A stretch of DNA of 64,000 bases. Origin: an uncultured Bacillota bacterium (GTDB lineage Bacteria; Bacillota; Clostridia; Christensenellales; UBA1242). The translations under genes were made by a program, and so were the position numbers. The notes below the pieces were generated by a model. It was not told where the DNA came from. It ran no database searches and worked only from the letters and a program-made list of their open reading frames with translations. Location: NCBI GenBank assembly GCA_949283975.1, contig CASDUK010000003.1, positions 111,655 through 175,654 on the forward strand, in the 5' to 3' direction. How positions within the stretch are numbered: the stretch's first letter is position 1; each line of letters begins with the position of its first letter. Positions 47,501 through 53,568 of this stretch are shown here, piece after piece.

Positions 47501-48644
47501 CAACATGAAAATTGTTTCAACTTCCGCAACATATTCCTTTGAGCTTACAGAAGATTCCCCAACAACATATTACGCCCTCTTTAACGAAACAACCTCAACA
47601 AGCCAAACAGTTGGAAATTTAATTTACACCTTCTATAACGAGGCAAAACTTGCAAGCGTAACGGACACGACTTCATCCTCTCTTTCCGGCGCGCTGGAAA
47701 TTCCTTCCGTTGTTAAAAGCGGAGAAAACTCTTACAAAGTTTTCTCAATTGGCGCTGAGGCTTTCTATTGGTGCAGCAGCTTAACCTCAATAACAATTCC
47801 AGAAGGAGTGACTTCAATTGGCGGGGAGGCTTTCTATTGGTGCAGAAGCTTAACTGAAATAACAATTCCAGAAAGTGTGATTTCAATTGGTATCTCTGCT
47901 TTCGCAAATTGCGAGAACTTGGCGGCTTTCTATGGAGAGGGGAACAGTTATTATAAAATTGTTGACAATGGCCGCGCGCTTCTTGTTGACGGCGGAAAAA
48001 CTCTTTTGGCCTATGCGGCAGGAAACACAGCAACTTCATACACAATCCCAGAAGGAGTGACCTCAATTGGCGAGCAGGCTTTCTATAGATGCAGCAGTTT
48101 AACCGAAATAACTCTTCCAACCACATTAACTTCAATTGGCGATAGCGCTTTCTATAATTGCAGCAAGTTAACCTCAATAACAATCCCAGAAGGAGTGACC
48201 ACAATTAGAAATTCTACTTTCGATGGTTGCAGCAGTTTAACCTCCGTTTCTCTTCCAAGCACGTTGGTCTCAATTGGCGAGTATGCTTTCCATAATTGCA
48301 CCAGTTTAACCTCAATAACAATTCCAGAAGGAGTGACAGCAATTGGCGAGAGGGCTTTCCGATATTGCAGCAATTTAACCTCAATAACAATTCAGGGAAG
48401 TATAATTTTAATTGGCAATAATGCTTTCCAACGTTGCAACAAGTTGGGCTCGTTAACGCTGGGGGCGGGCGTTACAAGCCTTCCGGACAATTTGTTTGAT
48501 AGTACAAATTTGTCACTCCTAACCGAAATTGTTGTTCTTGGAAATTTAACATCAGAAACTTTCCCAAGCGGAACTTGGACGAAAGGAGGAACGACGGTTA
48601 CGCAGTTCAGCGGCGCGGGAACTTACATAAAGAGCGAAGAATAA
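35532..48644 (+). CDS. Giant mosaic surface protein with BspA leucine-rich repeats
   Basis: About 4370 residues. The start is ATG 35532 behind GGGGGTGG. Residues 1-24 are Lys-rich and residues 25-47 form a membrane anchor (KAALITLGGVVAVAGIIFLV), so the body should lie outside. Residues 50 to about 3600 are Thr/Ser/Asn-rich beta-strand modules resembling bacterial Ig-like domains. Three related copies of a GVTAFDI module begin at residues 2558, 2634 and 2788. A G10 run encodes Gly-Gly-Gly near residue 3617. BspA-type repeats (IGNYAFSGCTSLTSI pattern, 23 residues) occupy about 3690-3937 and 4070-4363. They are split by an InlB-B-like unit (YDIGDTVELTATPSSG) near 3950-4020. There is no sortase motif; the C-terminus is GAGTYIKSEE. 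The design suggests adhesion, which is inferred. Confidence 0.85.
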   Translation: MKDKAKDQKNVKDKKKKGFSIWKAALITLGGVVAVAGIIFLVIFLTGGFSNPPKSPDNIYFADVVIQEDGTTSYVSHGTNPYNVEGNFKLVVSTSTEEFNQSGLELSFPSTQTKYYLMEIDLEDQVSEASKVFYAFDEYGNRLKFASCGQAQATHITNGIVIVPRYVSINREFDVLAAIAPDELAAEVTGETKLYNVGGYTQLIASSTTNISLSSTSTYINVDVPVDAFDVIGITKNGSNEQKLSNAEGYFEVSTESLFSVIAKVTPARAIYKYGKDGSNGAREYKAVIFALDNDVNNSGQKINFVNSSNVAIENSFMEYSTEINYDGQFTQGANFSTYVLTGNVRIYARMFKTAEEEDLARANSASISQVYSAMESSELYVISDFMIKEIEIDGFEATNDYNNGSPLRVDINNPTIIYANNPDALANLGITINSSQGSAQNHIRNILISFQFMIGNTWYDATRINVVGDQTIPALFSLYSSNELVTGDDLGIDAGNSYYNFNFYRPIYLSTSNLSYWEVYGRPAAENISAYGIGAIRIYVCYLSPDQGLMLDNPEYGPYNVETVFNDVVIPIVSWNEGNFETSVELGVGQYNDRVFIGDQFAEYNAIETESLANISNMASNPTYKTIRFFIYSSNANLDRYLNVSKYNGTISGVSGGYIYEVSPTASSLDISSLEEDSITFNLIFAVVEDDGSVPTVNADGTYRIISLPTNLNGELISIPFRISNVIEEIEIGFSPVEEGQETSQVFPYGEGDQRFFILQNTQNNLWAEITVLNSEAALFTAEARKGAIVINSDESFYVLVGSRQVPLNEVLTTIFSNSNPEAAYSSIFSVERNETQTTFKIKISTASLDFGTNDEIQTNLSLTYTLSGDNLPPSYNEITSNSENFYIYSGKVQNAEFGDGETETVIEVNKTVKVGENTQFGISFSKGETLLLSEGGNYYLKVNVEGFGVNDTYSIISSDASVVSLSWDSAKAMYRISFLSSGNATLTLSVNFPHSSFETKQISVSVSSNYTTSAELGLPENHLELGIISYNAQIGYEILGKTGYKISFYDLIKIFAISNDVQTDITSLFSFAPIYDNPDDFEGRVTFVESDGSLTGIQITKDFGAVANLTISASNPEIGVTYSFSIVIQPNHQLTTSVENQGAPKPENAPVGSYGVYSESAIAFNNFGLYAYSFDTKAYTTPLEKTLYFTLILNDGTPILATGNFDEGLVFAENGVTLATFNGTSLTFSAGLSGVNTLRISDSETPDSFDLVYEIVFCVSDNIELSTEGNSSVTTSQEEIDGEMVTVVNLNNYENSVLNDSTISVDKQNGQITFGSTGIALNFVREYAALATYQGTFKLEIESSSANKSLTIGGATIETEVLLKITYGSEINSAFVGKSFYIRLYIAPNITLNERATTVIYNGKEYVSLYTSQTTSGVYNWFNRAGEEIGGISFGEIAPSGSVISLARLAPKVGTTNLIVGDKNLKIEKTEEGLITTQIVVYYTSADGTRENKVFNVLITPFNWNEYIQPGAEDYYKTEGGESFDRASSDLKDVLSGVYRQTIVGGEEIDLQNTILGSTLGTLIGSSTTRITYNLYRVEESGETLMNAGWAQVGYGTDGRIKLLTQPVAKDFNYRIEFTFISQANGFEDATFVFNYYVTVSTGQKIEIAYPFTDETQSYPYENGQTIDQLISSLAGNYNGLFEDPTQTHMLYYDQFKGGLYTIDLNSSLRNFNSNSPFVSVYNLEKDFEENGELKWKWKQKLQTNAPSYNSITYSLYKVYSDGQEITANISSFVSVSADGKIEIKAQNTSVGIIIKATTPNLSENYYRILVSPRGPESVLFGNEEQSQAVEMGDLIPVETGFSLEQFIGQGIGEDTLKFAVIDETGRIQTENDMIYIGAGSSSITVNTSPNQQSAILVIYTESLGTLVELEMIAESAIILSYDTAKIIYGDSQISISDLISISTQEDSKKSYLTSSQLAGLSYKEASPDSTGTVTFEKSNKVFNIAPVSSVKNVELTLNIWGGLLSNSSEENPCTITLRLTVYPRIVSTAGGHKDIVANDGETGIKLSDIFSVGAFAQAKKYQVFDSNGKIISAGAEEDYKIGDANTLVWNPKAAGNNYYVVETSSNSGEIISFRKVNIVEETVGENKVYTEKVYPVIGHTTQILYRTAFWNLSINEKSSTENIPADVDEGLLGLFTKEIVWEENSAGAYILTWEARLGDVEEPTETETNLVIVDNSGNAVYYSFAENSEDPEGDTTQNWDGEGYKYSVSYTWDGLGAEAVTINPIMPDGLKDASSIKFDASGSAMSITNKFNVSTSNVASNRTIVLTVKIWKEEGGKVIGETISETYVLNVMPKYIIEVTYPDYGTGATMESESIYVGQTNPTIDLSEDNRVVLKVWDKEGKEYDKTGYSGLLRFSKTSDLVNINGNDVEIVGKSITSSQTVRIDIELSVGGDNWIGVGSYFIILSPTPVLGATFPESSTGDTLSETIPDTEVTDEEKIFVLNDGYIKVTMNQNTVNRGVVYFELLANPKYSYFGSALKPVRIYLIGGTSASYAKMFILENSAGGIVSSTTAPTGVTAFDITSGLTGTETKDDIAKIVDGVLVFKKAGTYTINITTATGTTTYEVTVTKEEGPTEGTPSFSAVYRLKTITGVTAFDILGTDNDASIATLSNDGSLTLTFQQAGLWPIAITTSSGTTYYYVEVTEDGDKYTATYYSQLDAVSEGEAAGGLMLESIFGTGKYKDMYEFSVSQQSAVGTDAINQLTVVQPSSKVEFFYKNGDVTYKIPFETALNNYKIREQVKEEPEGVTSIDVIGTDTDSDIAVITSGKIVFKKAGKWEIKVTAGEGTETYIVFVTEVQKEETISYSATYYLISDSVNYNVDYKEHRINIFNQFNTVVGTYIYQVNLNYSFPEDSFNEVIGGSAEGSYEQGELNGLDGSLISKTIELDAGKTYSLVNLLTAELGLKTFDGGTFNLDSAAFTFSLTHGTYTTNSGFTNNLNSLISISKNEEDYIIAPHGAQNGGDIVHLKLEIKTTDGTTRATYYLRIHINPEVVLSLVDTSGEKVLNFKGETDNPDIMNLPLSSLVYVNSAIDPTKLQVIVVSGDSAGYVQGEGSNRLQNLGSGQTALSSYGIVLNKTELGGAQIKIIIVDEFGYQATDSSGSPAILTIHYRNKYGTSVGYNHEESSSQIFEGDTIAIWAKVGNAYYKWNSGSSWGDQMPEPTNATLIVLDNIQSDPDGKVTVSIAQSEELTQELGTTTLLSGTKLNYIPNTIFGSSERISGNNFVITIKTTTETLSFAINPTIMQRYRLEFKPPYNTESILYIPDGEYAGLNKTSIDGKGYFQLYDIKDGKEASTTVTYTSVTKDSYKPNTTNRYNANGFATGTGNNGTITIKYNIKGASQGNQISVGYQLTQKFFGIDTSGANVVGNYGVVVEGGKDLDEIGIDSWGEGVKLLDYYGESVEVSSSYSGYFSGESVTPAAGATVVINVYGATGKTNQIGTLRVTRARYYALYVPSNKEVASVGNTLNFSGTNGWGEVIKAVVSGTTDTKESLVGGLSGFFTYEITAGDATVVYDPSLGEYVINATGTSGASFQLTISYMGHWLGTVKFTKSKSGQTWTISEPATKTVADLLTPGGGATQDKDSQTITISSLPGLKDKDFWLLDLTYDSSYSIYLGNGTNSLDLKGDGIIRTSGAKVIINSNAFKDRPNLTQIRIVGDSLTSIGNYAFSDCTSLASISIPDGVTSIGNYAFSGCTSLASISIPMGVTSIGNYAFSGCTSLTSIKIPDSVTSIGTWAFSSCNFEFIELPEGITSLSEYIFNACDNLISVILPTNLVSIGKYAFSVCSSLTSIIIPKSVTTIAEGAFNRCNKLTEITINGNITSLGSNVFSNCSSLKKLTLGAGVTKLPSNLFTNHLTNLTEIVVLGNLISSTFPSGTWIKGDSQTPVTSFSGAGTYSTKQLIAVTVETNETSLGSVSDGGSYDIGDTVELTATPSSGSTFLAWATSLDPNNMKIVSTSATYSFELTEDSPTTYYALFNETTSTSQTVGNLIYTFYNEAKLASVTDTTSSSLSGALEIPSVVKSGENSYKVFSIGAEAFYWCSSLTSITIPEGVTSIGGEAFYWCRSLTEITIPESVISIGISAFANCENLAAFYGEGNSYYKIVDNGRALLVDGGKTLLAYAAGNTATSYTIPEGVTSIGEQAFYRCSSLTEITLPTTLTSIGDSAFYNCSKLTSITIPEGVTTIRNSTFDGCSSLTSVSLPSTLVSIGEYAFHNCTSLTSITIPEGVTAIGERAFRYCSNLTSITIQGSIILIGNNAFQRCNKLGSLTLGAGVTSLPDNLFDSTNLSLLTEIVVLGNLTSETFPSGTWTKGGTTVTQFSGAGTYIKSEE
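43203..44058 (+). repeat. Three diverged copies of an Ig-like module within the giant gene
   Basis: Copies begin at 43203 (GVTAFDITSG), 43431 (GVTAFDILGT) and 43893 (GVTSIDVIGT), each about 165 bases. Each runs through a DIA or SIA segment, a KKAG or QQAG turn and an ITT..GTTTY strand. The third is separated from the second by an unrelated insert. Confidence 0.75.
46377..46386 (+). repeat. G10 homopolymer in the giant gene
   Basis: Ten consecutive Gs in frame (Pro-Gly-Gly-Gly-Ala), about 200 bases before the first BspA repeats. This is the longest G run I see in the window. Loss or gain of one G would stop translation before the repeat region. Confidence 0.85.
46635..46841 (+). repeat. Three near-identical 69-bp tandem repeats
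   Basis: Units start at 46635, 46704 and 46773, each encoding one 23-residue BspA repeat (TSIGNYAFSGCTSLASISIP). The first two units differ at only a few bases; the third diverges in its last third. This is much closer than the other repeats in the block and indicates recent duplication. Confidence 0.85.
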
Positions 48645-48668
48645 AACAAACTTTTCGCCAAAAATTTG

Positions 48669-48697
48669 TTGACACCTTGAATTTAGTGTGGTATTAT
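48669..48697 (+). promoter_or_regulatory. rpmG-secE-nusG-rplKA promoter, extended -10
   Basis: TTGACA (48669-48674), 17 bases, TATTAT (48692-48697), with AGTGTGG before the -10 box. Confidence 0.85.
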
Positions 48698-48762
48698 ATA
48701 TCCGCATCCTAAGTTCGGGGTGTTTTTTCTAGAACCAAGCTTTTGAATTTAAGGAGAAAATT

Positions 48763-48930
48763 ATGGCAAAGAAGAATTTAGCAAGAGCATATATAACCCT
48801 TGCTTGCACAGAGTGTAAGGAAAGAAATTATGCAACAATGAAAAACAAGAAAAATGACGCTGAGAGAATTGAACTTAACAAGTTCTGCAAGCGTTGTAAC
48901 AAACACACTCTTCACAAAGAAACGAAGTAA
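48763..48930 (+). CDS. rpmG: Ribosomal protein L33
   Basis: bL33, 55 residues, of the large ribosomal subunit. The four-cysteine zinc form is visible: [18 protein letters not shown] then [18 protein letters not shown] lies upstream of ATG 48763. It is too short for many gene finders but is unmistakable. It opens the rpmG-secE-nusG-rplK-rplA order conserved across Firmicutes. Confidence 0.96.
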   Translation: MAKKNLARAYITLACTECKERNYATMKNKKNDAERIELNKFCKRCNKHTLHKETK

Positions 48931-48967
48931 CCCTTCGCTATTTTGTTGTTTAAAAGGAGCACAATAA

Positions 48968-49471
48968 ATGGCTAAGAAGAAAAAGAAAAAAAACGTGCAG
49001 AAGACAAATCCTAACATCAAAAAAGAGGTTGTAACTTCCCAAGAGGCCTCTCAAGAAGAAGGCGTTGTTTTGCAAGAGGAAAAGGAAGAAAAGGTTCAAC
49101 AAGAGCCTCAAACAAAGCAGCCGCAAAACAAGGAAACAAAAAAGCAAAAGCAACAGAAAAAAGAAAAGAAACAATCTAAAGTTGGAAGAAAAATTAAGGA
49201 ATCTTTTGCAGAGCTTAAAAACGTTACTTGGCCAACCTTTCCAAAAGTTGTCAAGCAAACGGGCGTTGTTTTGGGAGTTGTTGTTTTCTTCACGCTTGTT
49301 TTGTTTGGGTTTGACTATGTTTTAAAATTCTTGTTTAAACTTCTAAATGGCGTTGAATATTCAAGCGGAGAGCTTTGGGGCTCTGTTGGAATTGTTGCCG
49401 CAATAATTCTTGTTGTTGTTGTTTGGGTTATTGTTTGGGCGGCAAGAAGAAAGAGAGGAGAGAGGAAATAA
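48968..49471 (+). CDS. secE: SecE preprotein translocase subunit, enlarged
   Basis: The conserved SecE segment FAELKNVTWPTFPKVVKQTG followed by a membrane helix lies at about residues 80-125. In Firmicutes SecE is normally 60-75 residues with one membrane helix. This protein has 167 residues: an N-terminal stretch of about 70 residues made of Lys, Glu and Gln, and a second C-terminal membrane helix (VGIVAAIILVVVVWVIVWA) with a basic end. AAAGGAG precedes the ATG. The stop overlaps the nusG start by one base. SecE stabilises SecY; what the additions do is unknown. Confidence 0.9.
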   Translation: MAKKKKKKNVQKTNPNIKKEVVTSQEASQEEGVVLQEEKEEKVQQEPQTKQPQNKETKKQKQQKKEKKQSKVGRKIKESFAELKNVTWPTFPKVVKQTGVVLGVVVFFTLVLFGFDYVLKFLFKLLNGVEYSSGELWGSVGIVAAIILVVVVWVIVWAARRKRGERK

Positions 49472-50085
49472 TGGAAGAAAAAGAAGAAATTGTTGACAGC
49501 TTAACCGAAAACATTTCCCAGGAGAAGGAGCAGGACGAAAAGGGAACAATAAGCCCTTTTAGAAACAGCCCAGATTCAAAATGGTATGTTCTTCACACTT
49601 TCTCTGGATATGAACAAGTTGCAAAGGACAATTTGGAAACCGTTGTTGAAAAGTTCAACCTTCAAGACAGAATTTTTGACATTGTAATTCCAATGGAAGA
49701 TGTTATTGAAGAAAAAAACGGAAAGAGAAAGCTTGTTTCAAAAAAAGTTATGCCATGCTATTTGCTTGTTAAAATGATTTATGGGGACGACTTGTGGCAC
49801 AACATAACAAGAACACGCGGAATAACGGGCTTTGTTGGGCCAAAGGGAAGGCCGCTTGCCTTAACAGAGGACGAGATTAGGAAGATGAGGCTAGAGCGCG
49901 TTGACGTCAACATCCAACTTGAAATTGGCGACAAGGTTGAGGTTGTTGAAGGCCCGCTAATGAACATGGTTGGAACAGTTATGTCCGTTGACGGCGAAAA
50001 CAGAAGGGCAAAGGTCAACGTTGAAATGTTTGGCCGCGAAACGCCTGTTGACTTGGATTTTAGCCAAGTTAGAAAAATTGTTTAG
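49471..50085 (+). CDS. nusG: Transcription antitermination factor NusG
   Basis: NusG binds RNA polymerase and links it to the ribosome. The N-terminal NGN domain (WYVLHTFSGYEQVAKDNLE, VMPCYLLVKM, RTRGITGFVG) and the C-terminal KOW domain (EIGDKVEVVEGPLMNMVGTV) are clear. An acidic N-terminal extension of about 35 residues precedes the NGN domain. I use ATG 49471, which overlaps the secE stop (TAATG) and has GAGAGGA upstream; the longer frame to 49375 lies within secE. Confidence 0.95.
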   Translation: MEEKEEIVDSLTENISQEKEQDEKGTISPFRNSPDSKWYVLHTFSGYEQVAKDNLETVVEKFNLQDRIFDIVIPMEDVIEEKNGKRKLVSKKVMPCYLLVKMIYGDDLWHNITRTRGITGFVGPKGRPLALTEDEIRKMRLERVDVNIQLEIGDKVEVVEGPLMNMVGTVMSVDGENRRAKVNVEMFGRETPVDLDFSQVRKIV

Positions 50086-50174
50086 GTTTTAACGCACAAG
50101 CGCTAAAATATATAAAATCAGTGGGAGAGACAATTTAGTCATGTTGTCTTGCTAAGACCACAAAGGAGGGTAAA

Positions 50175-50600
50175 ATGGCTAAGAAAATCAATGCAATTGT
50201 TAAATTACAATTGCCAGCCGGTAAAGCAACCCCTGGGCCACCAGTTGGTTCATCTCTTGGGCCACATGGAATTAACATTGCGGGCTTTACCAAAGAATTT
50301 AATGAGAAAACTGCATCTCAAGCAGGGCTCATCATTCCGGTTGTTATAACCATCTATCAGGACAGGAGTTTTGACTTTGTTTTAAAAACTCCGCCAGCAG
50401 CAGTTCTAATTAAAAAAGCAATTGGGCTTGAAACTGGAAGTGCAAAACCAAACAAACAAAAAGTCGGAACAATCAAGCGCGAAAAAATTCGCGAAATTGC
50501 AACGCTTAAAATGCCAGATTTAAACGCATCTAGCGTTGAGCAAGCAATGAAGATGATTGAGGGCAGCGCAAAAAGCATGGGCGTTGTTGTTGAGGATTAG
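50175..50600 (+). CDS. rplK: Ribosomal protein L11
   Basis: uL11 (141 residues) forms the GTPase-associated centre with 23S rRNA helices 43-44. [35 protein letters not shown] and the C-terminal [20 protein letters not shown] are canonical. AAAGGAGGG lies just upstream. A 90-base leader separates it from nusG and may be where L1 binds to control the pair, as known in other bacteria. Confidence 0.96.
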   Translation: MAKKINAIVKLQLPAGKATPGPPVGSSLGPHGINIAGFTKEFNEKTASQAGLIIPVVITIYQDRSFDFVLKTPPAAVLIKKAIGLETGSAKPNKQKVGTIKREKIREIATLKMPDLNASSVEQAMKMIEGSAKSMGVVVED

Positions 50601-50611
50601 AGGTGGCGCAT

Positions 50612-51292
50612 ATGAAAAGAGGAAAGAACTATGTTAGCGCCGCAAGCGCAATTGAAAAATCTAAGCAATATGACGTTCAAGATGCAATTCAGCTTTTAAT
50701 TTCAAACTCAAAAGCAAAGTTTGATGAAACAGTTGAGGCCCACTTCCGCCTTGGCGTTGATGGAAGAAATGCAGACCAGCAAGTTAGAGGCGTTGTTGTT
50801 CTTCCAAACGGAACGGGAAAAAGCGTTAAAGTTTTGGTAATTGCAAAGGGCGAGAAAGCAAAAGAAGCGGAAGCTAGCGGAGCAGATTTTGTTGGCGCTG
50901 AAGACATGATTGAAAAAATCCAAAAGGAAAATTGGTTGGATTTTGACGTTTGCATAACAACTCCAGACATGATGGGGCTTGTTGGCCGAATTGCAAGAAT
51001 TTTAGGGCCGAAGGGTTTAATGCCAAACCCAAAGAGCGGAACAGTTACCATGGATGTTAAAAAGGCAATTGAAGATGTTAAAGCCGGAAAAGTTGAATAT
51101 CGCTTGGACAAGACAAATAACATTCATGTTATAATTGGAAAAGTAAGCTTTGGCCAAGAAAAACTTGCAGAAAACTTTGATGTTGTTTTAACTGCAATCA
51201 ACAAGGCGCGCCCAGCTGCCGCAAAGGGAACATACATTAAAAACTGCACCCTTGCAACAACAATGGGCCCAGGAATTAAGGTTAAAGCATAA
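50612..51292 (+). CDS. rplA: Ribosomal protein L1
   Basis: uL1 (226 residues from ATG 50612) forms the mobile stalk at the E site and represses its own operon. Seen are [39 protein letters not shown] and [22 protein letters not shown] lies five bases before ATG 50612; the GTG at 50603 lies within it and is the less likely start. A terminator follows. The usual downstream rplJ-rplL are not here but at 20-21 kb. Confidence 0.94.
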   Translation: MKRGKNYVSAASAIEKSKQYDVQDAIQLLISNSKAKFDETVEAHFRLGVDGRNADQQVRGVVVLPNGTGKSVKVLVIAKGEKAKEAEASGADFVGAEDMIEKIQKENWLDFDVCITTPDMMGLVGRIARILGPKGLMPNPKSGTVTMDVKKAIEDVKAGKVEYRLDKTNNIHVIIGKVSFGQEKLAENFDVVLTAINKARPAAAKGTYIKNCTLATTMGPGIKVKA

Positions 51293-51314
51293 AAGAAACA
51301 TTAATGCAAATAAT

Positions 51315-51342
51315 AACTCCGAGAATATTTTCGGAGTTTTAT
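51315..51342 (+). terminator. Terminator after rplA overlapping the next ribosome binding site
   Basis: Stem AACTCCGA/TCGGAGTT, 8-base loop, then TTATT. The GGAG of its 3' arm (51333-51336) is also the only Shine-Dalgarno available for the ATG at 51344. Confidence 0.75.
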
Positions 51343-51343
51343 T

Positions 51344-52906
51344 ATGGGCGAATATGAAAACCAAGTTGAAAATAAAGAAAGAAAAAGGAAAAGAATTTTC
51401 AATTCTGTTTCTGTTGTTATTGCAATTGGTCTTTTTGTCGTTGCCGCAATTTTGGTTGGCCAACTTCTATTTGACAACGGCGTTATTTCAACAAACGAAT
51501 TCTATGAAAACACAAGCATAAACGGAGTTGATGTTAGCGGTATGAACAAGGACGAAGTCTATCAACTAATTTCGGCAAAACTTCTAAGCGGAAAAGACGA
51601 AATTCAAGTTAAATTAACATACGGGAACAGAGAATGGATTTTAAACGGCTCAGATTTTGAAACAAGCGATGAACTTATGCCAAAAATTGAAGAAACTTTT
51701 AAAGTTGGAAGAGAGGGGGCTGTTGCAAACAGGGTTTCTGCAGTTAAAGAAATTAAAACAAACGGATTAAAAACGGACGTTTCTTATAGGCTTATTTTAG
51801 GCGGCTTTGATCAAAAAATTGATGAAATCATTTCGGAAATAGATGTTGAGCCAAAAAATCCGGAAATTGTTTTCGAGCCAGATGCGGAAGATGGAAACAT
51901 GTTTTCGCTTAGCGAGGGACAGGTTGGAATTTTGGTTGACAAGGAAAAATTGCTGAGTTTGATAGACAGTGCGTTTAAAAAATCCAAGAAAATTGAAGTT
52001 GCAATTCCAACCTATGAAAAGGAGTTTGAAGACAACGGCGAACAATTGCTTGCAAACACATCCCTTCGTTCAAGCTTTTCAACGGACTATTCCTCTAGCG
52101 TTGACGGGCGAAAAAACAACGTTAATGTTGCCCTTGGCGACTTTAACGGAATGGTTGTTGCCCCTGGCCAAGAGGTTAGTTTCAACTTGGTAACGGGAGA
52201 TAAAACCCCAGAAAATGGTTATCAAAAGGCGAAAATAATTTTAAATGGCGTCTATGTTGACGGTTATGGCGGCGGAGCGTGCCAAGCTTCAACAACGCTT
52301 TATAACGCGCTTATTTTGGCAGATTTGGAAATTTTGGAAGTCAACCCACACTCTCTTCCAGTTTCATATGTTCCGCTTGCTTTCGATGCAATGGTTAGCG
52401 AAGGCTATTCGGATTTGCGCTTTGAAAACAATTTGGAATATCCAATATATATAAAAACATGGGGAGACGAAACAAGAGCCTATGTTCAAATTTATGGCCA
52501 ACCTCTTGAAGAAGGCCTTGAAATTGTTAGACGCGCAGAGTTTATTGGCGTAATTCCCCACGAAGGAGATACAATTGTTAGAGATGAAAATAAGGAATAT
52601 TCAGATCAAATAACATATTTAGGAGAATATTTAAGAATTAGATACCCGCGCGAGGGCTACCATTCAAAGGGATATATAGACTATTATAAAAACGGAGAAC
52701 TTATTGGAGAAAAACTAATTCGAGATGAATATTATTGGCCACAAAAAGGAATTGTTATGGAGGGAACGGAAACGCTTGGAGAGGGAATGGTTCTTCCAGA
52801 AAACGAAGTTGAGATCATTCCTCCCCAAGAAGAAACAACAAATATAAATGAAATTTCAGTTAAAAAGAAAATTAAACAGCAAAATCCTTCAAACTTAAAT
52901 CCTTAA
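51344..52906 (+). CDS. VanW-family membrane-anchored protein
   Basis: A 520-residue protein with a cytoplasmic basic start, a membrane anchor at about residues 18-42, two repeats of peptidoglycan-binding type (about 60-220) and a VanW domain at about 230-370. The signature is DGYGGGACQASTTLYNALILADLEI, here given by its ends only: DGYGGGACQA and TTLYNA. A G5-like beta region follows (about 380-460), then a Gln/Asn tail. VanW proteins accompany vancomycin-resistance clusters but are common chromosomal cell-wall proteins in Clostridia; no other resistance gene is near. The start codon lies two bases after a terminator hairpin. Confidence 0.87.
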   Translation: MGEYENQVENKERKRKRIFNSVSVVIAIGLFVVAAILVGQLLFDNGVISTNEFYENTSINGVDVSGMNKDEVYQLISAKLLSGKDEIQVKLTYGNREWILNGSDFETSDELMPKIEETFKVGREGAVANRVSAVKEIKTNGLKTDVSYRLILGGFDQKIDEIISEIDVEPKNPEIVFEPDAEDGNMFSLSEGQVGILVDKEKLLSLIDSAFKKSKKIEVAIPTYEKEFEDNGEQLLANTSLRSSFSTDYSSSVDGRKNNVNVALGDFNGMVVAPGQEVSFNLVTGDKTPENGYQKAKIILNGVYVDGYGGGACQASTTLYNALILADLEILEVNPHSLPVSYVPLAFDAMVSEGYSDLRFENNLEYPIYIKTWGDETRAYVQIYGQPLEEGLEIVRRAEFIGVIPHEGDTIVRDENKEYSDQITYLGEYLRIRYPREGYHSKGYIDYYKNGELIGEKLIRDEYYWPQKGIVMEGTETLGEGMVLPENEVEIIPPQEETTNINEISVKKKIKQQNPSNLNP

Positions 52907-53035
52907 AAAAAATAGTGGAAGGTTACAACCTTTTAAAACTAGCATAATAAATAAGAAAAAGGGTTCTACTTTTTAGAGTAAAACTCTTTTATATAATTAG
53001 GTGCAAAAATTATGGACTAATGTCCCTCTTCTTTT

Positions 53036-53455
53036 TCAAAGAAGAGTTGTTAGCTCTGAAATGTTGTTTAAATGACACTTTGCAATTTCGCTTGTTAGCC
53101 TGCTTTCAAAAAGAAAAGTTAAAACCTTTGTTTCAAGTTTGATTGCTTGCTTTAAACACTGGCGAAGATTACTATATTTTTTCTTTTGGAATTTAACTCT
53201 TGAACAATCCAATGAGAAACAGCGGCAAACATCAGAAGCATCTAAAAGAGTTTGATTTTCAAGTTTTTGCATTAAATTGAAAATTTTTTGAGAGCGAACA
53301 TTTCTTTTTATGTAAGCATAAAGATAATTTAGTTCGTAAAGGCTTTGAAGAAGCTCTGAGGAGCTTTCTTTTTTAGCCTCTTCAAGTTGCCTTGCATATT
53401 CGCGGGCAAGAAGAGCAAACTCTCTAACAGAGGGAATTTTGCTGTCGTTATACAT
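53036..53455 (-). CDS. Small helical protein of unknown function
   Basis: The 139-residue frame from ATG 53455 has a GGGAGGA ribosome binding site; the longer reading to 53479 does not. The sequence is almost entirely helical and charged, with segments such as REFALLAREYARQLEEAKKE and LKQAIKLETKVLTFLFE. A four-helix bundle is likely. It is divergent from the ferritin-like gene at 53569 with 113 bases between, so the two may share control. I do not recognise the family. Confidence 0.6.
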   Translation of the reverse strand: MYNDSKIPSVREFALLAREYARQLEEAKKESSSELLQSLYELNYLYAYIKRNVRSQKIFNLMQKLENQTLLDASDVCRCFSLDCSRVKFQKKKYSNLRQCLKQAIKLETKVLTFLFESRLTSEIAKCHLNNISELTTLL

Positions 53456-53568
53456 GTTCCTCCCAAAAACCTTTGTCAATTTATATGTAATTTAGATTTT
53501 TTTTGTTAAATATTAACCTTTTTTTGCGAATATACATAAATACAAAGGATTTAAGTTAAGGAGCAAAA

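Noticed and set aside
51344..52906. Vancomycin-resistance cluster suggested by the VanW domain
   Set aside because: No vanHAX, vanRS or vanY-like genes nearby; VanW-domain proteins are common chromosomal genes in Clostridia.
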